Below are positions 25,801 to 39,240 of a stretch of 64,000 nt of DNA, in pieces. Below the pieces are notes generated by a model. It made no database searches and was not told where the DNA came from. It saw nothing but the letters and a program-made list of their open reading frames with translations. Each line of letters begins with the position of its first letter. Within the stretch, counting starts at the first letter, position 1. A program made the translations under genes and the position numbers. Source of the DNA: Acanthochromis polyacanthus (Eukaryota > Chordata > Actinopteri > Pomacentridae); NCBI RefSeq assembly GCF_021347895.1, contig NC_067127.1:14108984-14172983 (forward strand), read 5' to 3'.

Positions 25801-28589
25801 AGCTAGAAATAAATGTTTCTTTATGTCACCGCAGCAGGACAGTTTTTCCTCTCTTTGATTCGCCCAATTAAAGAGCCCGTCACATTTTTGACAGACTGAA
25901 GGGTTTGAACTATAGATGAAAAAATATAGACTAGTTTACAGACTTTACAGACTCTTTTCCAACACATCAAAGGGCATTAATGACTTGAAGAAATATTTCG
26001 ACATCTTGTGAAATAAGCTTATTCATAGAAAATTGGAAGGAAGCGCCTCTTGAGCAGCCATGCTAACTTAGAAGAGCTTAAGGACTGCAAACGGGGAGAA
26101 ACAGTTAGTGTGGTTCTCTCTGAAGGTAACCAAAGCCACAAGCAGCTCCTTGAAAGCTCAGTGGGCCGAGCTGATATCTGACTCCAGTTTCTGCGCAGAT
26201 GTGACGGTGAAATCAATCTTCTCATCCAATCAAGAAATCATATAAGGAAGTATCCAAACATGCTGAAACAATTCACAGAATTTATACTCACTGTCTGACC
26301 AGCTATTGAAGACCTGCAAGTTCATTTAGAAGTGAGCAGATTCACATTTTTAAGTGCTTTTGTTGACATTGTGTCATACATTTAAGACAGAACGTGATTC
26401 CTGCAACTTGGATATCAAGCACAGGGCATAATATCAGATGTGCTCTCAGTGTGCTTTTAGAAGTTATCAATCATGTATGACATTTTATTTCTTTCTCTAC
26501 TTCTACTTCTCTAAGATGTATAATTAAAATTTAATTTTAATACAAATTATGCTTTAATACTTAAAATTTGGAATAATATTATCTAAGTGCGTGTAACAGT
26601 TATTTAAAGTGCCCCTATCCTGACTCCTGAACCAGCGCATTGCCATGCACACAGTCACAGTCCCCCATAATTACTTTCTCCTATACAATGCTTGCAGCGC
26701 TGCCATTGTGAACCAACGAGACCCTGTGTAACTTTTTTCCTGCTTTTATCCCGTGAAGGACTGACTTCTTCCTGTGTCTCCTCAGACAAGCTGTATGAAG
26801 ATATGGCTACAGGTGATTGATTGAATAATCCGCTACAGCTCTTATCTCGCCCTACTTCATCACTCCATCCAAGCCTCCAGAGCAAATCTCCATATCTCTT
26901 CAAACTAAAAGACGGGTTACAGGTGAAAACAGCACTTCCAAGCCTATCTCCAGGCGTCTCTCCTGCTCACACTGTTTCTCTTTCAGTTGTCACCGTGCTT
27001 TGCTTTGAAGGTTTTCTCAAGTGGTTCATAGAATTCACACACACCACATGTCAGTTTGTTCCTCATTTACTGTCATCTTTTGCAAAAAGTCACAATTTTC
27101 TTTTCAAAAATGTCATGAAGAGACCAACATAAATGTTTCAGTGTAAAGCCCAGCAGGTTTCCTATAGATTAAATCAGGGTTACATTAAAAGGTTTTAAAT
27201 TTTCTCCAGTCGTTGCCCTTTTTCCCCCATTATCTGGCCTTCTGCAGAGGCCTCTTTTTTTCCCCCTCTTATTATGAACATTGAGGGCAGACAGTAAAAA
27301 TCAATGTTTGACTCCTCACTTTAACCTTGGGATGTCATTAGTGTCTGCACATTAAAGCCAAGCTTGACTTGAGCTAATTTAGCTAAATGAGGATATCTCC
27401 CAGCTGAGATAGAAAGATGAAGGGGAACCTTGGCAACATGACATTTCTACCTAAAGGAATGGCTTTGGATTCATTGTAACTCTTAAGGCTATAAAACAGA
27501 TATGTTATTCATGGGTTTATGTATTAGAGGCACGACATTTGAAAAAAAAAAATTTATATCTGCTTTTTATGTCTGCTGTGCATTGATATGAATGTTTCAA
27601 CATGAATTATGTCCATTAATTAAAACTACACTGTGTAAAACATAAACACAGACAACAAAAACTAAGACTTACATAAAATATCCTAATCCTGCAACAAGAG
27701 AGATTTTCATGATATATTTTGCAGAGAAACACAGATTTTTCTTCTTGAACAATTATATTCAAATACTTTTGATTAACTGTCTGACCTAAAAGTTCTAGAG
27801 GAAGCCATTTTTATTTGACTGATTTTGCATTAATGTTTATGGTGAAACACCCCCCAATAAAGCACATACATAAGATTGTTAAATAGCTGCCTTGTTTTGG
27901 AAGACAAATAAAGCACACACCACAAGAGATTGCAAAGCAGTTTTGTGTAGTTTATTCAAATGAAAAATTATCATATCATCTAAATATTCACAAATATTAG
28001 CGCAAACTTACTCTTGGTATGTATGTACCACCCAGAAACTCTTGTGCTGCTATTGTATGGCCAGTGGAAGTGCAGAGGGGCTGTACATCATGTTGGATGT
28101 AATGAAAAAGGCTTGCTTAATTTGTGTCCACAATTACAGAATTTGAAGGTGAAAGTACACGTAAATTAAAAAAAAGCCATAACATTTCTAGGACAAAGCT
28201 GCAAAATACAAGCTACAAATAGTTATCATTTTATATATATCCACGACAATTTAGGACAGCAGAAAAAATATTTCGTAAATGATATTTTCTGTAGAAAATG
28301 AGAATTACGTGTAATTTGGCATTAGTGACACTACGGGCTTTAGTAAACATAGAAAACAGATAAGTACTGTAAAATTTAGATTTTTTTACAGTGTAAAAAA
28401 TGACAAAAAATTGAAATATTCCTAAAGCTAGAGGATTTCTGACTCTACCAGCAGGTGGATCACACACTTCCTTCCTGACAAGAGGTAGTATGTGATCTAG
28501 GAAAACATGTATCCGACTCTCAACAGTGGTTCACTTCAAGGCTGAGTTCTTTCCTTGTGTACTTCTCCCTGCACACAACACAACAGCTG
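22863..28589. other. intergenic DNA, no gene seen
   Basis: No supportable gene. All open frames are under about 130 codons with no domain. Homopolymer runs are present, for example T at 22998-23011 and A at 24890-24901. No transposon was recognised. Confidence 0.5.
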
Positions 28590-29820
28590 CACCTCCAGTC
28601 ACCAGTCCATCAAGCTCTTGAAGTTTGCTGACAGCACCTTACTGGACTTCTGGTGGGGATTAGTTCACCCATAGTACTAGTGGGATGTTGTAGTGATCTA
28701 TTGCAGTCAGAGCAAGTTGCAACTCAGTGCTCTGAAGATGGCTGTGGATTTCATGGAGAACCAATCAGCCTGAGAGTCTTTCTGCTTCCTGGGAAAAAAT
28801 CATTACTGAGACTCATCATCCCCTGATGAGGGATGAGCTTCCTGCAGCAGCCGAAGAAGTTCAACCAGCCAAAGACAATGATGGTACACTTTTACACCTC
28901 ATTTTCACTATCTTCACCTGAAGGTGTTTGGCTGCAATATTCCAGCTCTCCGGAACCTGCATGTCTCCAGGCCCCTGAGGAGAGCAGCCAGCTCTTCCAA
29001 CCTTAGACACAAACTTTTTGAGACGTTGTCCTTTGGCAGGAAGCTGTAGTCCATTAGAACCAAAACCTCTCGCCATAAGTTTCTTAGTTTCTTCCCGTTA
29101 GCAAGTGGCCTCAACAAAGCCGTCAGCCCCGCCTGACACAGACTGTTGTCACATCCTCATACACACCAAATGTTAAATTAACACACGATTTCCACATCTG
29201 TTTCAGTGTGTTGTATTAACACATTTTTTTCTGCTCTATTTCTGCACACTGCACATATTTTTATCCCCTGCCTCCACGAAGTGGAAAAGGGGGATATAGG
29301 TTTGGCCTTCGTCCGTCCGTCCGTCCGAGATGAAGGGGACAACTTTTCTCGGAAACTATTACAGCGAAATTTAGAGTGTAGCTTCACACCATGGACACCT
29401 TGATCAAGTTCGAAAATGAGACCTGTGCGATAATATTCAACAGAGTTATGGCCCTTGATCACTATTTTGGATATAGACTCATAGACATCACATGTGGCGG
29501 GGGATATTGATGACCATGTCGTCTTGTTATACTTCATTCTACGAACATTTGCACATTCCATTGTTCATATTTTGCACATCCATGCACAACCCATACAACT
29601 CCTTTGATTTAAGAAACATTTTTTTTAGGTTGTTATCATATATTCTACAAATATTGTTTTCTTGTTGTAAAATGTAACTTTTCTTTATATGCTTCTTGAT
29701 CTTTTGTAAATTGCATTTAATTTATCTTTTCCTAATGTGTCATTGTTAAGCACCAAAATAGCAGGGCAAATTCTTTGTATCTATACGTTCACTTGGCAAT
29801 GAAGACCTTTCTGATATCTG
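28590..29820 (+). mobile_element. LINE 3' end (L2/CR1/Rex1-type), interrupted
   Basis: A decayed non-LTR retrotransposon. Near 28612 a translation reads LKFADSTLLD, matching the FADDT catalytic block of reverse transcriptase. Near 28849-28896 is PKKFNQPKTMMVHFYTS, matching the 'LKKF--P---LV-FYTA' region of the end of ORF2. Near 28936-29110 is a terminal block with LRNLHVSRPLRRA and RHKLFE. The 3' UTR ends with 'caaattctttgtat' and 'acttggcaatgaagac', the usual end of these LINEs. Another repeat is inserted at about 29263-29505. Stops and frameshifts show it is inactive. Confidence 0.7.
29263..29505 (+). repeat. short interspersed repeat with CCGT array inside the LINE
   Basis: Starts at atcccctgcc and ends at ggcgggggat, which are inverted to each other with one difference. 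A (cgtc)n run lies at about 29309-29327. I recognise it as a short dispersed repeat of fish genomes, probably a non-autonomous DNA element. It splits the LINE 3' UTR, so it is younger than the LINE. Boundaries are good to a few bases. Confidence 0.55.
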
Positions 29821-30449
29821 AACAATAAACATTTTCACTTCTACACACTGATGTAGTTTTCCAACAAAGAAAATATAGCATCACCATGCTATGTACCATT
29901 GGGTGTGATTAAAAAGGACGATGATACTGAGAAAACCCAAGAAAAATTGCATTTGTGAGTTTTTCAGAGATAATGGTATACTAGGAAAATGTGAGTCACT
30001 GCCAAACCCCCCTCCAAAAAAACCCACGTGTATCATATCTATGTGCTCAAATTTGACTCAGTAATGACTTTTCACACAAATTGCAGCAATCATGTGCTAA
30101 GGGTTTTAAAGTAGCCCACCTAAATTACCTCCATGAGCTGTGCTTTACTGCTGCTGGAATGTAGCCAAACTTTGCACAAGTGGAAACTGCTCTAATGGCA
30201 CAAAAAGTGGCCCAAATTATAATAACCCATTCAAAGCAGCCAGTTAAAGAAAACATAGCCGATTGATTGAAAACTCTCCAATCTGGCAACGGTACCTGCA
30301 GCAACTTCCGTAAGTGTTTACATAAGTGACACAACATACTCGACACATCACTGTTATGCAAGTGAAGTGATGATGATAATGATGATATGAAACAGATTTA
30401 TGTTTACACGGCAGGTGAAACATGAGCAGTTATGCAGCGTAAACAGCTG

Positions 30450-31200
30450 TGGTGATTAAAATAAAGGCATATCTTTGCAGTCTGATGTGCAGGAGACAGA
30501 AAATATTATCTTATCCATTACGCTAATTCAGGAATGTACCCTTTTTCTAACTCGTGTTTTAATCTGCCGGTGCAAAATGTACTCAATATAAACAGCCTGA
30601 CCAGGAGGCATTCACACTCCCACACTCAAGCTCACTCACGCATCTTATCGCCACACATAATCAGATGCATTTATATGGTTTGTATGTTTTCTTGTTGAGC
30701 TTTTTTTTCTTTTTTCTTGCTCATATCCATCACTGATCCAGCTTCATTTGATATGTGCATCTGGCTAATCTTGAATCCAGCTGGGCTGCCAATTGTTCTT
30801 ATTGTTATTCTGCGTGGAGATTTTTCTTTTTTTTTTTTTATGTTGCCACCAGATCTGTTCGTCACATGGGCGAGCTCCTCCAGCCTGCTGCTTGGCAGAC
30901 AGTCATTACTGCCAGAGCAGGTCTTGATCAGAATAATGGGAAATTAAATATTTTAAGAGGAAGGATACCCGCTCTTTAAAGTCTTAATCAATTTTATAGA
31001 TATTGTCAGAGAATTAAATGAGAGAGATAAAATTAGCATTTTCCAGCTCTATCACCGAACGCCCTCCTTTCCTACTGCTTCACTCTAAATACAGAAGCAC
31101 AAATAGAGAAGTAATGAGCATTTCCAATGTAAATGTCTCCATTAAGTTAATAGATTTTTGCTCTGAAACAGGAGGTTAATGCGGGTTTCAAGTCTATGCA
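30450..31200. promoter_or_regulatory. candidate conserved non-coding block
   Basis: About 750 bases of repeat-free, word-rich sequence with many AT homeodomain-type cores, octamer-like and GATA-like words, broken only by T runs. No frame is coding. The texture resembles ancient enhancers found around neural adhesion genes. This is inference from texture alone. Confidence 0.25.
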
Positions 31201-34200
31201 TTCATCGTGTAGAGAATGGAGTGGCGGAGGATATCCTTCACAGACTATGTGCTGAAATCTTCAAAGGAATGCAAGTAGGGTGAGAAAGCGTATCTAGCAC
31301 GGAGAAAATGCATGCCATGTCGGCTCATCTCTAGGTATGCTGAGGCATTGAGCTGGTGTCTGTTTTCAGGTGTCATGGTCAACAGTAATATTAAGAGTGC
31401 GCATGTTCTCATACTTGAGAATGACCTGTCAGGGAATGATAGAGTGTGTGTAACCCCAGAGAGAAAAATGAAAAATGTGAAACAAACAGTGGCTTTGAGA
31501 GGATTTGGTGAAGTGCAGGGCTGAAACCAAAGAGCATAAATGTGGCATGAATAAAGAGGAGCTGAGGTATTTGTACCCCGATTGACTTAAATGCTTACTT
31601 TGGCTATGGAATGAGTGTTGAATGTTTATAGGAGCATAACTCACGGCTGTGCTTTTGTTGTGTTCATTCTAAAATAGAACTACCTTCATTGCATGCCTTT
31701 TAAAGACATTTGTGCCATTAGGTCCTCGCTCAGAGAAGAATTATCATTCACCGTGCTGAATGTTCCCATCAAACATTAATGCTGCGCGATGGAATGTATG
31801 AAGCAGTGATTCTTATGTTGCATGTACATTTCTAATCAGATATGTGCTTTCAAAGACTCCGACAGCCAGTCTTTTCAGAAGTCATTACAATCCCACCAGC
31901 TTCTCGCTCACCTCCCCCAGCAACGCCGGATAGGATGGCAATAATGAGCTGCGAAAATAAAAAAGAGAGTGCCAGTGAATAACTGAAAATAAATGAATGA
32001 ATAATCATTTAATTGAGGACGGTGTAGAGGATCTTTGAAATTACTGTGAATAATAACCAAGCAAATGACACAGTGAGCCCGACTGGTGTACATGTTACTG
32101 TTATCATTCAAGTGCTCAGCTCCAGTCCTTGCTCTCGACAAGAGGGAAAGAGCAGCATTTTGGATAGGTAGGCACTGTCTGTATGTGGGAGCAATGGGCC
32201 TTATGCAAGAACGTTTTTGTTTACTTCCCTTAAACCTCTCATATGTTTCTGTATGTTGGTTTCAGCCAACTTGTTTCAGCACTAGTTTGAAAATAGAATG
32301 GAATGTCTGTATTTGCATTGAAATTTGCAACAAAAATGTCAAAATTCAAATGCAAGGGGCTGACTACAATGAAGACCTATGATCAAAAGATCGTGTTGGC
32401 TGTAGGTGGGATTCTCACAAAGACTGAGTGCCAGTAAAGGAGAGCACTGAGCTGCTGTCTCTGTGTGCACCACCACTGTAATTGTGTTAAAGGTAAAATG
32501 TCATATTTCCAAATTAAAATGCATAAAAACAATATTATATATTGTTGATGTGTTTGCTTGCAGTAACCCAAATATTACAAATAATATTCAGTTATAATGT
32601 AAAGGGGCCTATTAGTCTGGTCACCTGTCAGCCGCATCATATGTTGTTTACCTCCTCTAGCAAGGCAAACATGGTAAACACTTGATGATCCCACTTTTTT
32701 CTTGTTCTGTTGCTTGTATTGCTCATTTGTATGTACATCACAATTATGGTTGTTTTGGCCCTGGATACCAGTGTTGAGCTACCTGACAGTTTAGTTGGCT
32801 ACAGTAGCTGCTCATCTAGTGGTAACTTGGCAATTAATAGCACACTAGCTAACCTTACTTAAATGAAATGACACAACGGGAATGTTGTGAATGTAATTTG
32901 GTACGCAATGGACGTCAAGAAATCTCCACACCACACACTGGGTTTGGTCTTTCTCTTTAAAAATGCATGACTTTGTCTTGATTAGGAGACCAATTATGCA
33001 TGTGTGACACAAACCATGTCCATGTGAGATGTGGGAGTGGATATCCTTCCTGCCCAGCTGCCAAGAATTTGGACTCAATTATTGAGATAAACTCATTGGT
33101 GTGTTTCTTGCTTCCCTTCTCTATAAAGACAACCAGAACAAGAAGGCGAGAGAGAGAGTTCTGTCTACAGGAAGAAGAGAAGATCAGTGAGCTGTTGCTG
33201 AGGGAGATGGTTTGGATTAGGAGCACCTCCCGTACAAATGGAAGTGAGAACTGGTGGTAGAAGGTTGAAACCTGGCATGCGTTTAGGTAAAATGACTTTA
33301 AATGGAAGGATGACTCATTTTTATTATCAAATGGTGGTACCATTAGTTACATATCACATTTAAGATAACAAAGATGTAGTCAAGGTTCTTCCAAACAGAG
33401 GTATATCAGGAAACATTAGACACTAATTGATTGAGAGGAATTGATCTGTGAAGGAGTGGAGAGGAAATGTGGAATGAGCTAGTTGTCTTTGAGGAACTCG
33501 CCTTGTTGGAGCAACTGTTTGAAGCAGTCTTTACATGGAGAGAAAAGACAGTAGGATTTGTACTTGCAGAAACTAGGGTGGATGCATTCTTTCCCTTAGC
33601 TCAAGGCTATCTGTGTGGGAGGGTTAGAAATCTGGACTATGATTGGACAAAGACGTACCTTTGATACACCTTTGATAATTCATCTCTCTGTTCCTACAAT
33701 CAGTGCCTGGACCCTTGAGTGCAAAGCTGAAAGTTGGTGTGATGGTTCCTTATCTGATTTTGTTTTTATTCCAAATCAGCTTTTTTTTTTTTTTTTACAT
33801 GACTTGCCTTAAATTATATAAAGCTTTAACACATAACTTTGACTGCGAACATAATTTCTGCCAGCCATCTCAGAAAGATTTCCAGTGCAAAGCGATGGTG
33901 GTGAAGACAACAACTCCCATGATCCCATGCTACTTTAAAGAATCTTTAGTTATTGTTTTGACTGAAAGAACCCTTGAGGCAGAAATTGCATACTGTGCAT
34001 TTAATAGGGTTCACAGAGCATCACTTTAGCATTCAAACTGACTTTACACTCTTTACACTCTAAGGTTAAGCTACCGACTCCATAAAGGACTGATCATTTT
34101 TTAAAAATTTAATTTATTTAGTGGAAAAACTGCATCTTCATGCCATTGTGTCTGGTCAAACATGGTGCAACTACTAACCCACAAATGCTACGTGGAACTT

Positions 34201-35039
34201 AAAGCAAATGTGCCCTATTTGCTAAGGTAGCAGACAGACTGCAAACACTGCAGAAGCCACGCTGATGTGGAGCATAGTGGCAAGCACAGACACATGGCAT
34301 CAGAAATTTAAAAGGTTATTCACAAAGTATTTATTTCTGTGGCCTTAAGTAAGCGTAGACATCAAACTCCTGGCTACCTATAAATCACCCTGTATCAGTT
34401 TATTAGCTTTGTCATTACTTTATAGTTCGACTCCACAGTCTAAAGCGAGAGAGACACGATAATATCAACATGTCATCTGTTTTGCCTTATAAAAGCTTTA
34501 AAATTACATTGGCATCGACTCAATAAACATTGACGGGCAGATATAATGAAATTGTTAAATAAAAATAAATATGGCATGATGAAAGAGATTTCTTCTTTTG
34601 CCCATTGTACATTGGAGGAAAAAAAAAGAGAAAACATTGCATTTTATGTCTGCATCTATCAGTGGGCCGTCACAATAAGAGTGGACATGATGCTATCTTT
34701 ACTCAATTACAAGAGAGACTTTATGCTCTCTACAGTGAGGTCGAATAAATATTTGCATTTATTTATTGGTAATGGCTTTTGCAATCGACCAAAACAAGTT
34801 GGAAAATCTAATGTTGGCAATAATGTGCATCCCTACCTAGAACCTGTACTTCCATAACATTCACAGTTTGATTAATCAAGGTATTAAAATTATACAATAT
34901 CAATTTAGTTCCCTTTTAAGCTGTTCAAAGGATGTTAATTATTCAAAAAATTCTAACCCCCCCCCCAAAAAAAACTAAAAAGTTAATTCAAACTTCAAGC
35001 TTCAAACAAATTAGCTAGATCTGTGATTTACTTTTATTC

Positions 35040-35340
35040 CAAGCATTGACCTATAATAATGACCGCATTTGATTCGAGTAGATCTATTTTTCGATCCTCA
35101 AGGCCTTTGTTGGTCTGTGATAGAGTAGCTGATTTAAGGTAGTGTTTGCCCACCCTTTATTTTACAGCCCTTGATTTAATCATTAGCATAATCAATGCCC
35201 CAGGATTGCTTTATAAGACAGTGTTTAAACAGACTCTAGCCTTGCATGGGAAAGGCGCAGCTCCCTTATTTGAATGAGACCAATCCTGCGATTTCCATCA
35301 CACGTTAAACAAAGTTATTTTACTTCTTAAGCAGCATTTC
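35040..35340. promoter_or_regulatory. candidate conserved non-coding element
   Basis: Repeat-free stretch containing 'cattagcataatcaatgcc' and neighbouring TAAT/ATTA cores, with no reading frame and no transposon similarity. Inference only. Confidence 0.22.
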
Positions 35341-38300
35341 CCCGTATGAAAACAGGTAGACTATCTTTACATGACCTTTTACTACAGGTCTGGATAAGCA
35401 TGAGAAAACTGGTGAATGCCACAAATTGGATTCTGTTACCAGTGGCTCATGCATGAGGCTCAATGTGCCTAAACGAACAACATATTTCACCCTCAACTGC
35501 CACTGTGCCTTTTTAATAACTGTGTGAGCGTGGGTCCAAGGCTAAATATATTTTCTTACTCATCTACCTTTCCCATAGTGTGTGACATGTGGAGGGGCGG
35601 TGATGAAGCAACCTCAGTGGATAAACTGATAAATAATAGCCAGGGTTTCTCAGCTCATTTCCTTTGATTGACTCAAGCTCACACTTAAAAGGAAATGAAC
35701 CTGGGCAGGAGTGACAAGCCTATTCAGTGTAATGCATTGTGGTCTTCCTAAGACTTCAGATTTGTGCTTGCTGTCTGGAAAAGCCACCATCTTCTGCCAT
35801 AGCAGTGGTTAATGAAGTGTGTTCCTGGGCTCTGGTTGGCAGTTTGACGAAACCGCAAAATGGGGCAATCCTCTTCCCTTCCCTAAAGAAAAGGACGAGG
35901 GAGTAAGATGGTTGTGAATCGGCCGATTTGTCTTCATGTCAGGGACAGACATGTGGAAGCAAGCAGCCTTTACCTTGCAGCTGTTTAACATGTTTAATTG
36001 TAGCTCCTCTCTGTGCTTGGAATATAAATAAGCTCTAAAATATGAAATTGCTTCCTACTTAAATCACTGCTGCAATATATTATGCATGTGTTAATTTAAG
36101 CGCTATGCTGTATGTTTTAGGTGCTTGACTTGTTCCTTAAATCTGTTTCTAAAACATGCTGAAAGAGAAATCTGTGTTAGAATACATTAACCTGCTTTAA
36201 TTGAGCCTTCTCTTTGGAGAGGCAAAATCCATCCCATGATGTTTAGAGTATTTCCAAATGATTGCCCTTTGAATGTCCTTCCTCCTAAGGTATATTTAGG
36301 GGGTATAAATATTTAAAGGAGCGGTTTCTACATACTTCATCATTAGCTGGCGTTTTATTGTGCTATCTTCAACAGACAAAAAAAAAGAGTTAAGTCTTTC
36401 TCTTAATGCACTGGCTTATTGAGGCATGTAAAAGTAATTTCTGCATTAATCCAGGACAGAAAAGAATTTAGGCTGATAAGAAGCAATCCTATTGGCCCAC
36501 GGGTGACAAAGTCTGTTTGCCTTAGAAAAGCTGTTACAAGACAACTCCGCTGACCTTGTGTTAACAGTACTGGAACATTCATCTATATCCTTTCTTATAT
36601 TTGTGGTGCAGGCATTTTTGGGGTGTTGCTTGGCAATAAATGAATCTATGTATGCACGCACGCTCAGGGGGTAATAATAATGACAACTGTATTCATGTTG
36701 CACTTTTCTAAAGAAAAATTTGAAAGAACTACACAAAGGAGATGTTAAAATACAGGGGATTAAACCAAGTGAACAAAAAAGCAGTGAAATGTGTTGACGA
36801 TTGTGGAACAGGATCATGCTGTGACCGCCTGCAAAACACATGAATAGGTTCTCTCGAGCACACACACACATGAGGTTGAACAAGTACAATGCGACAGTGT
36901 ATAGCCTATAGTCTGCAAAACTAAAGCAGACATTCAACTTTGTCCTCAGGTTTGCGCAGCGTTCAGTGTTCAGTATTCAGAACATTATAGAATCGACTTT
37001 GCAAATACACATTCCTTCCAAGGGTTCACTGCTTGTGAATGTTCAATATTTCCATCATAGTGACGCCGCAAGTTTGCCTAGTGAATCAGAATGACAAACT
37101 TCATCCCCTGCAACTACGCAAGTCTGTTCTGCATCTAAACAATGAACAGTGGATGAGCCATGCACTCTGTCGTCAAGTACACCCGAGGCCCATTTTTTTG
37201 CTCTCATCTGACCATATGGCCTGCCCACTTTGCATGTCTGCTCCCATGTGATGCTCTATTTGTTTGTAATAAATTATCCTGAGCTCACAGAATGAGTCCT
37301 CAGGAGTCATGACTGTATCTGCAAAAAGTCAGAAGTGCTGTACCAGAAAATTTTGCAAAATGCTTTGAATATCTGACCCAAGTAGTGCACAGTATGGTTG
37401 TGTAGTTTGATAACATAGGCACTTCACAACAGCATAGAAGTAAACAAACCACTGGGTATTGCTTGTAGTGAAAAATGGATAAATTGCTTAAAATGTGAGG
37501 AATCCAGCTTTAGAGTGTGAAAGAAGCAGAATGAAACCTAGATACTGAGGAATGAATCTCTGACTCGCTCCAACACTGGAAACAAGCCGTGACCAGTGGA
37601 TGTTCCAGATACTTGATATGTAGTTTTACTAATTCAAAGAGTCTACTCCTTCCCAGAGATGCCATCGACCGTCTTTCTTCTCTGTGACAATATCCTGAGC
37701 TGAGACAAACTGTCTGCTGCCCTGTAGTGTCTCCCCTTATCATACCAACCCTGCCTGCATTGGGTGATTACTGCTGTAACCTGTTAATGCGCAGAGGACA
37801 GTCAATTACTCAGGATGGAACAAACATTTTTTTAAGCTGGAGTGAAGTATTTTACATATAAATGAACATAAATTACTTTCAAGCCAAACTAATTCACACA
37901 ATGCTGATTAAACCAGTGGCAGGTAAATCTCTCTGTACTTTACAAAATGCAACAGTTTTACTGTCAAGTTGGCGCTTTACGTCAACTAGTGAAGATTGGT
38001 TTGTCAGAGCCAAAGAGGGAGGCAGCGGTAGGCTGAGTAGACAGTCATCCAAGGAAAGTTTCTGATGCTACAGATAACTAAGAAACTTTGCATTTAGAAG
38101 AACGATTACAGCTTTTGAAAAAGACAGCGATCAACGTTGAGGCAGAGGTAATATGCACACATCGACAGTGTTTGTGTAATTACTCTCACTGGCAGATGGG
38201 AGAAACAAAAGTTCTGCACTACAGGTAATCATGATATTCAGTTTCCTTTTTTATTATCTAGCTGACATTTTCTTATCTTCGTTTTTACCACTTTGCTACT

Positions 38301-39077
38301 GTAAATGTCTACGTACAGGCTAGTAGCAGCTAAACAACTACAAAAAAATTCTTACTTGCATTGAAAGATCAAACCACCAGATGAATGTTGTCTCAGCTGG
38401 TTACAGTGACCCTGAAAAGATTCACGGTCAACTAATGGCTCACATGAATGATTCCTTTGCTAAAGCTTACCACATAAAAATGTTATGTCCATGAGATGCT
38501 GAAAGGCTCAATAAGTAATTTCTTCAGTTACTACTGGAGCACAATGTGACAATAATACTGAAGTTAATACTTCCATTCCCTTAGATTATTTCACAACAGT
38601 GTGATGGATGAGTTCGACTTCCAGTCACCTTGGGAAAATACTGGGATATCTGCATCCTGCATCGAGGAAACTGCTTCTTTTTTTAATATAGCAAATCAGT
38701 TTCTAGTACACTGAGTTAACAAATCATTATTGATTACACGTTGATGTCAACACACAAAAAAATATCCAGAATGCAAGTATACATTGTGTATAAACAGTCA
38801 CTGAAGCTTTTATTGGCTCAGGATTTATTCAGTGAATCATATGTCGTCATTTATACATTCATTTAATTTCCTCGAAGATTTCTGTATTTATCTCTTGTCC
38901 TCGTACACAGCATCATATACACTCAGACAGCAGGCATCGCTCCAGCATGGTGCATTTCAACAAGTCTGATGAAAAACTACTTGATCTAACTGTTTAATGA
39001 AGTGAATGACAAGAAATCTTTAAGCACAAGAACAATAGAGCTTGGTGGCCATTAATCACTTTTTTCTGAGTGTGTCC

Positions 39078-39240
39078 AGGGCTGCCAACTTGTGACCAGA
39101 CCTTAGAGTGAGATTTGGTTTGTGCAGGATGCTGACGGGGATCTGGGGGCCCTCCCCCACAAAATTTAGAAAATCATTGATCCTATTTCCTGCATTCTGG
39201 TGTAATTTAAGAGAATTTTGCCTGTTAAAATCTTATAATA
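39078..39240 (+). mobile_element. possible hAT-like element end
   Basis: Begins with cagggctgccaactt, which resembles the CAGGGCTGCCAACT-type terminus of vertebrate hAT elements, and continues with a 'gggggccctccccca' block seen in old fish repeats. No matching right terminus or 8-bp duplication was found, so the extent is uncertain. Confidence 0.35.

Larger units (their letters stand above)
29821..39076. other. intergenic DNA, no gene seen
   Basis: Over 9 kb without a supportable gene. It has a 10-base C run followed by 8 A at 34957-34974. A stretch at 36665-36780 (aataataatgacaactgt onward) resembles a decayed 'tatatagcacttttc'-type repeat but is too diverged to classify. A 163-codon frame on the minus strand at 36446-36937 has no recognisable family. 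Two candidate regulatory stretches are listed separately. Confidence 0.5.

Noticed and set aside
33890..33950. 'caactcccatgatccca' word resembling ends of some vertebrate DNA transposons
   Set aside because: Only one short match and no partner terminus or duplication.
36446..36937. 163-codon minus-strand open frame
   Set aside because: No family resemblance; Cys/Phe/Leu-rich chance composition in AT-rich DNA.
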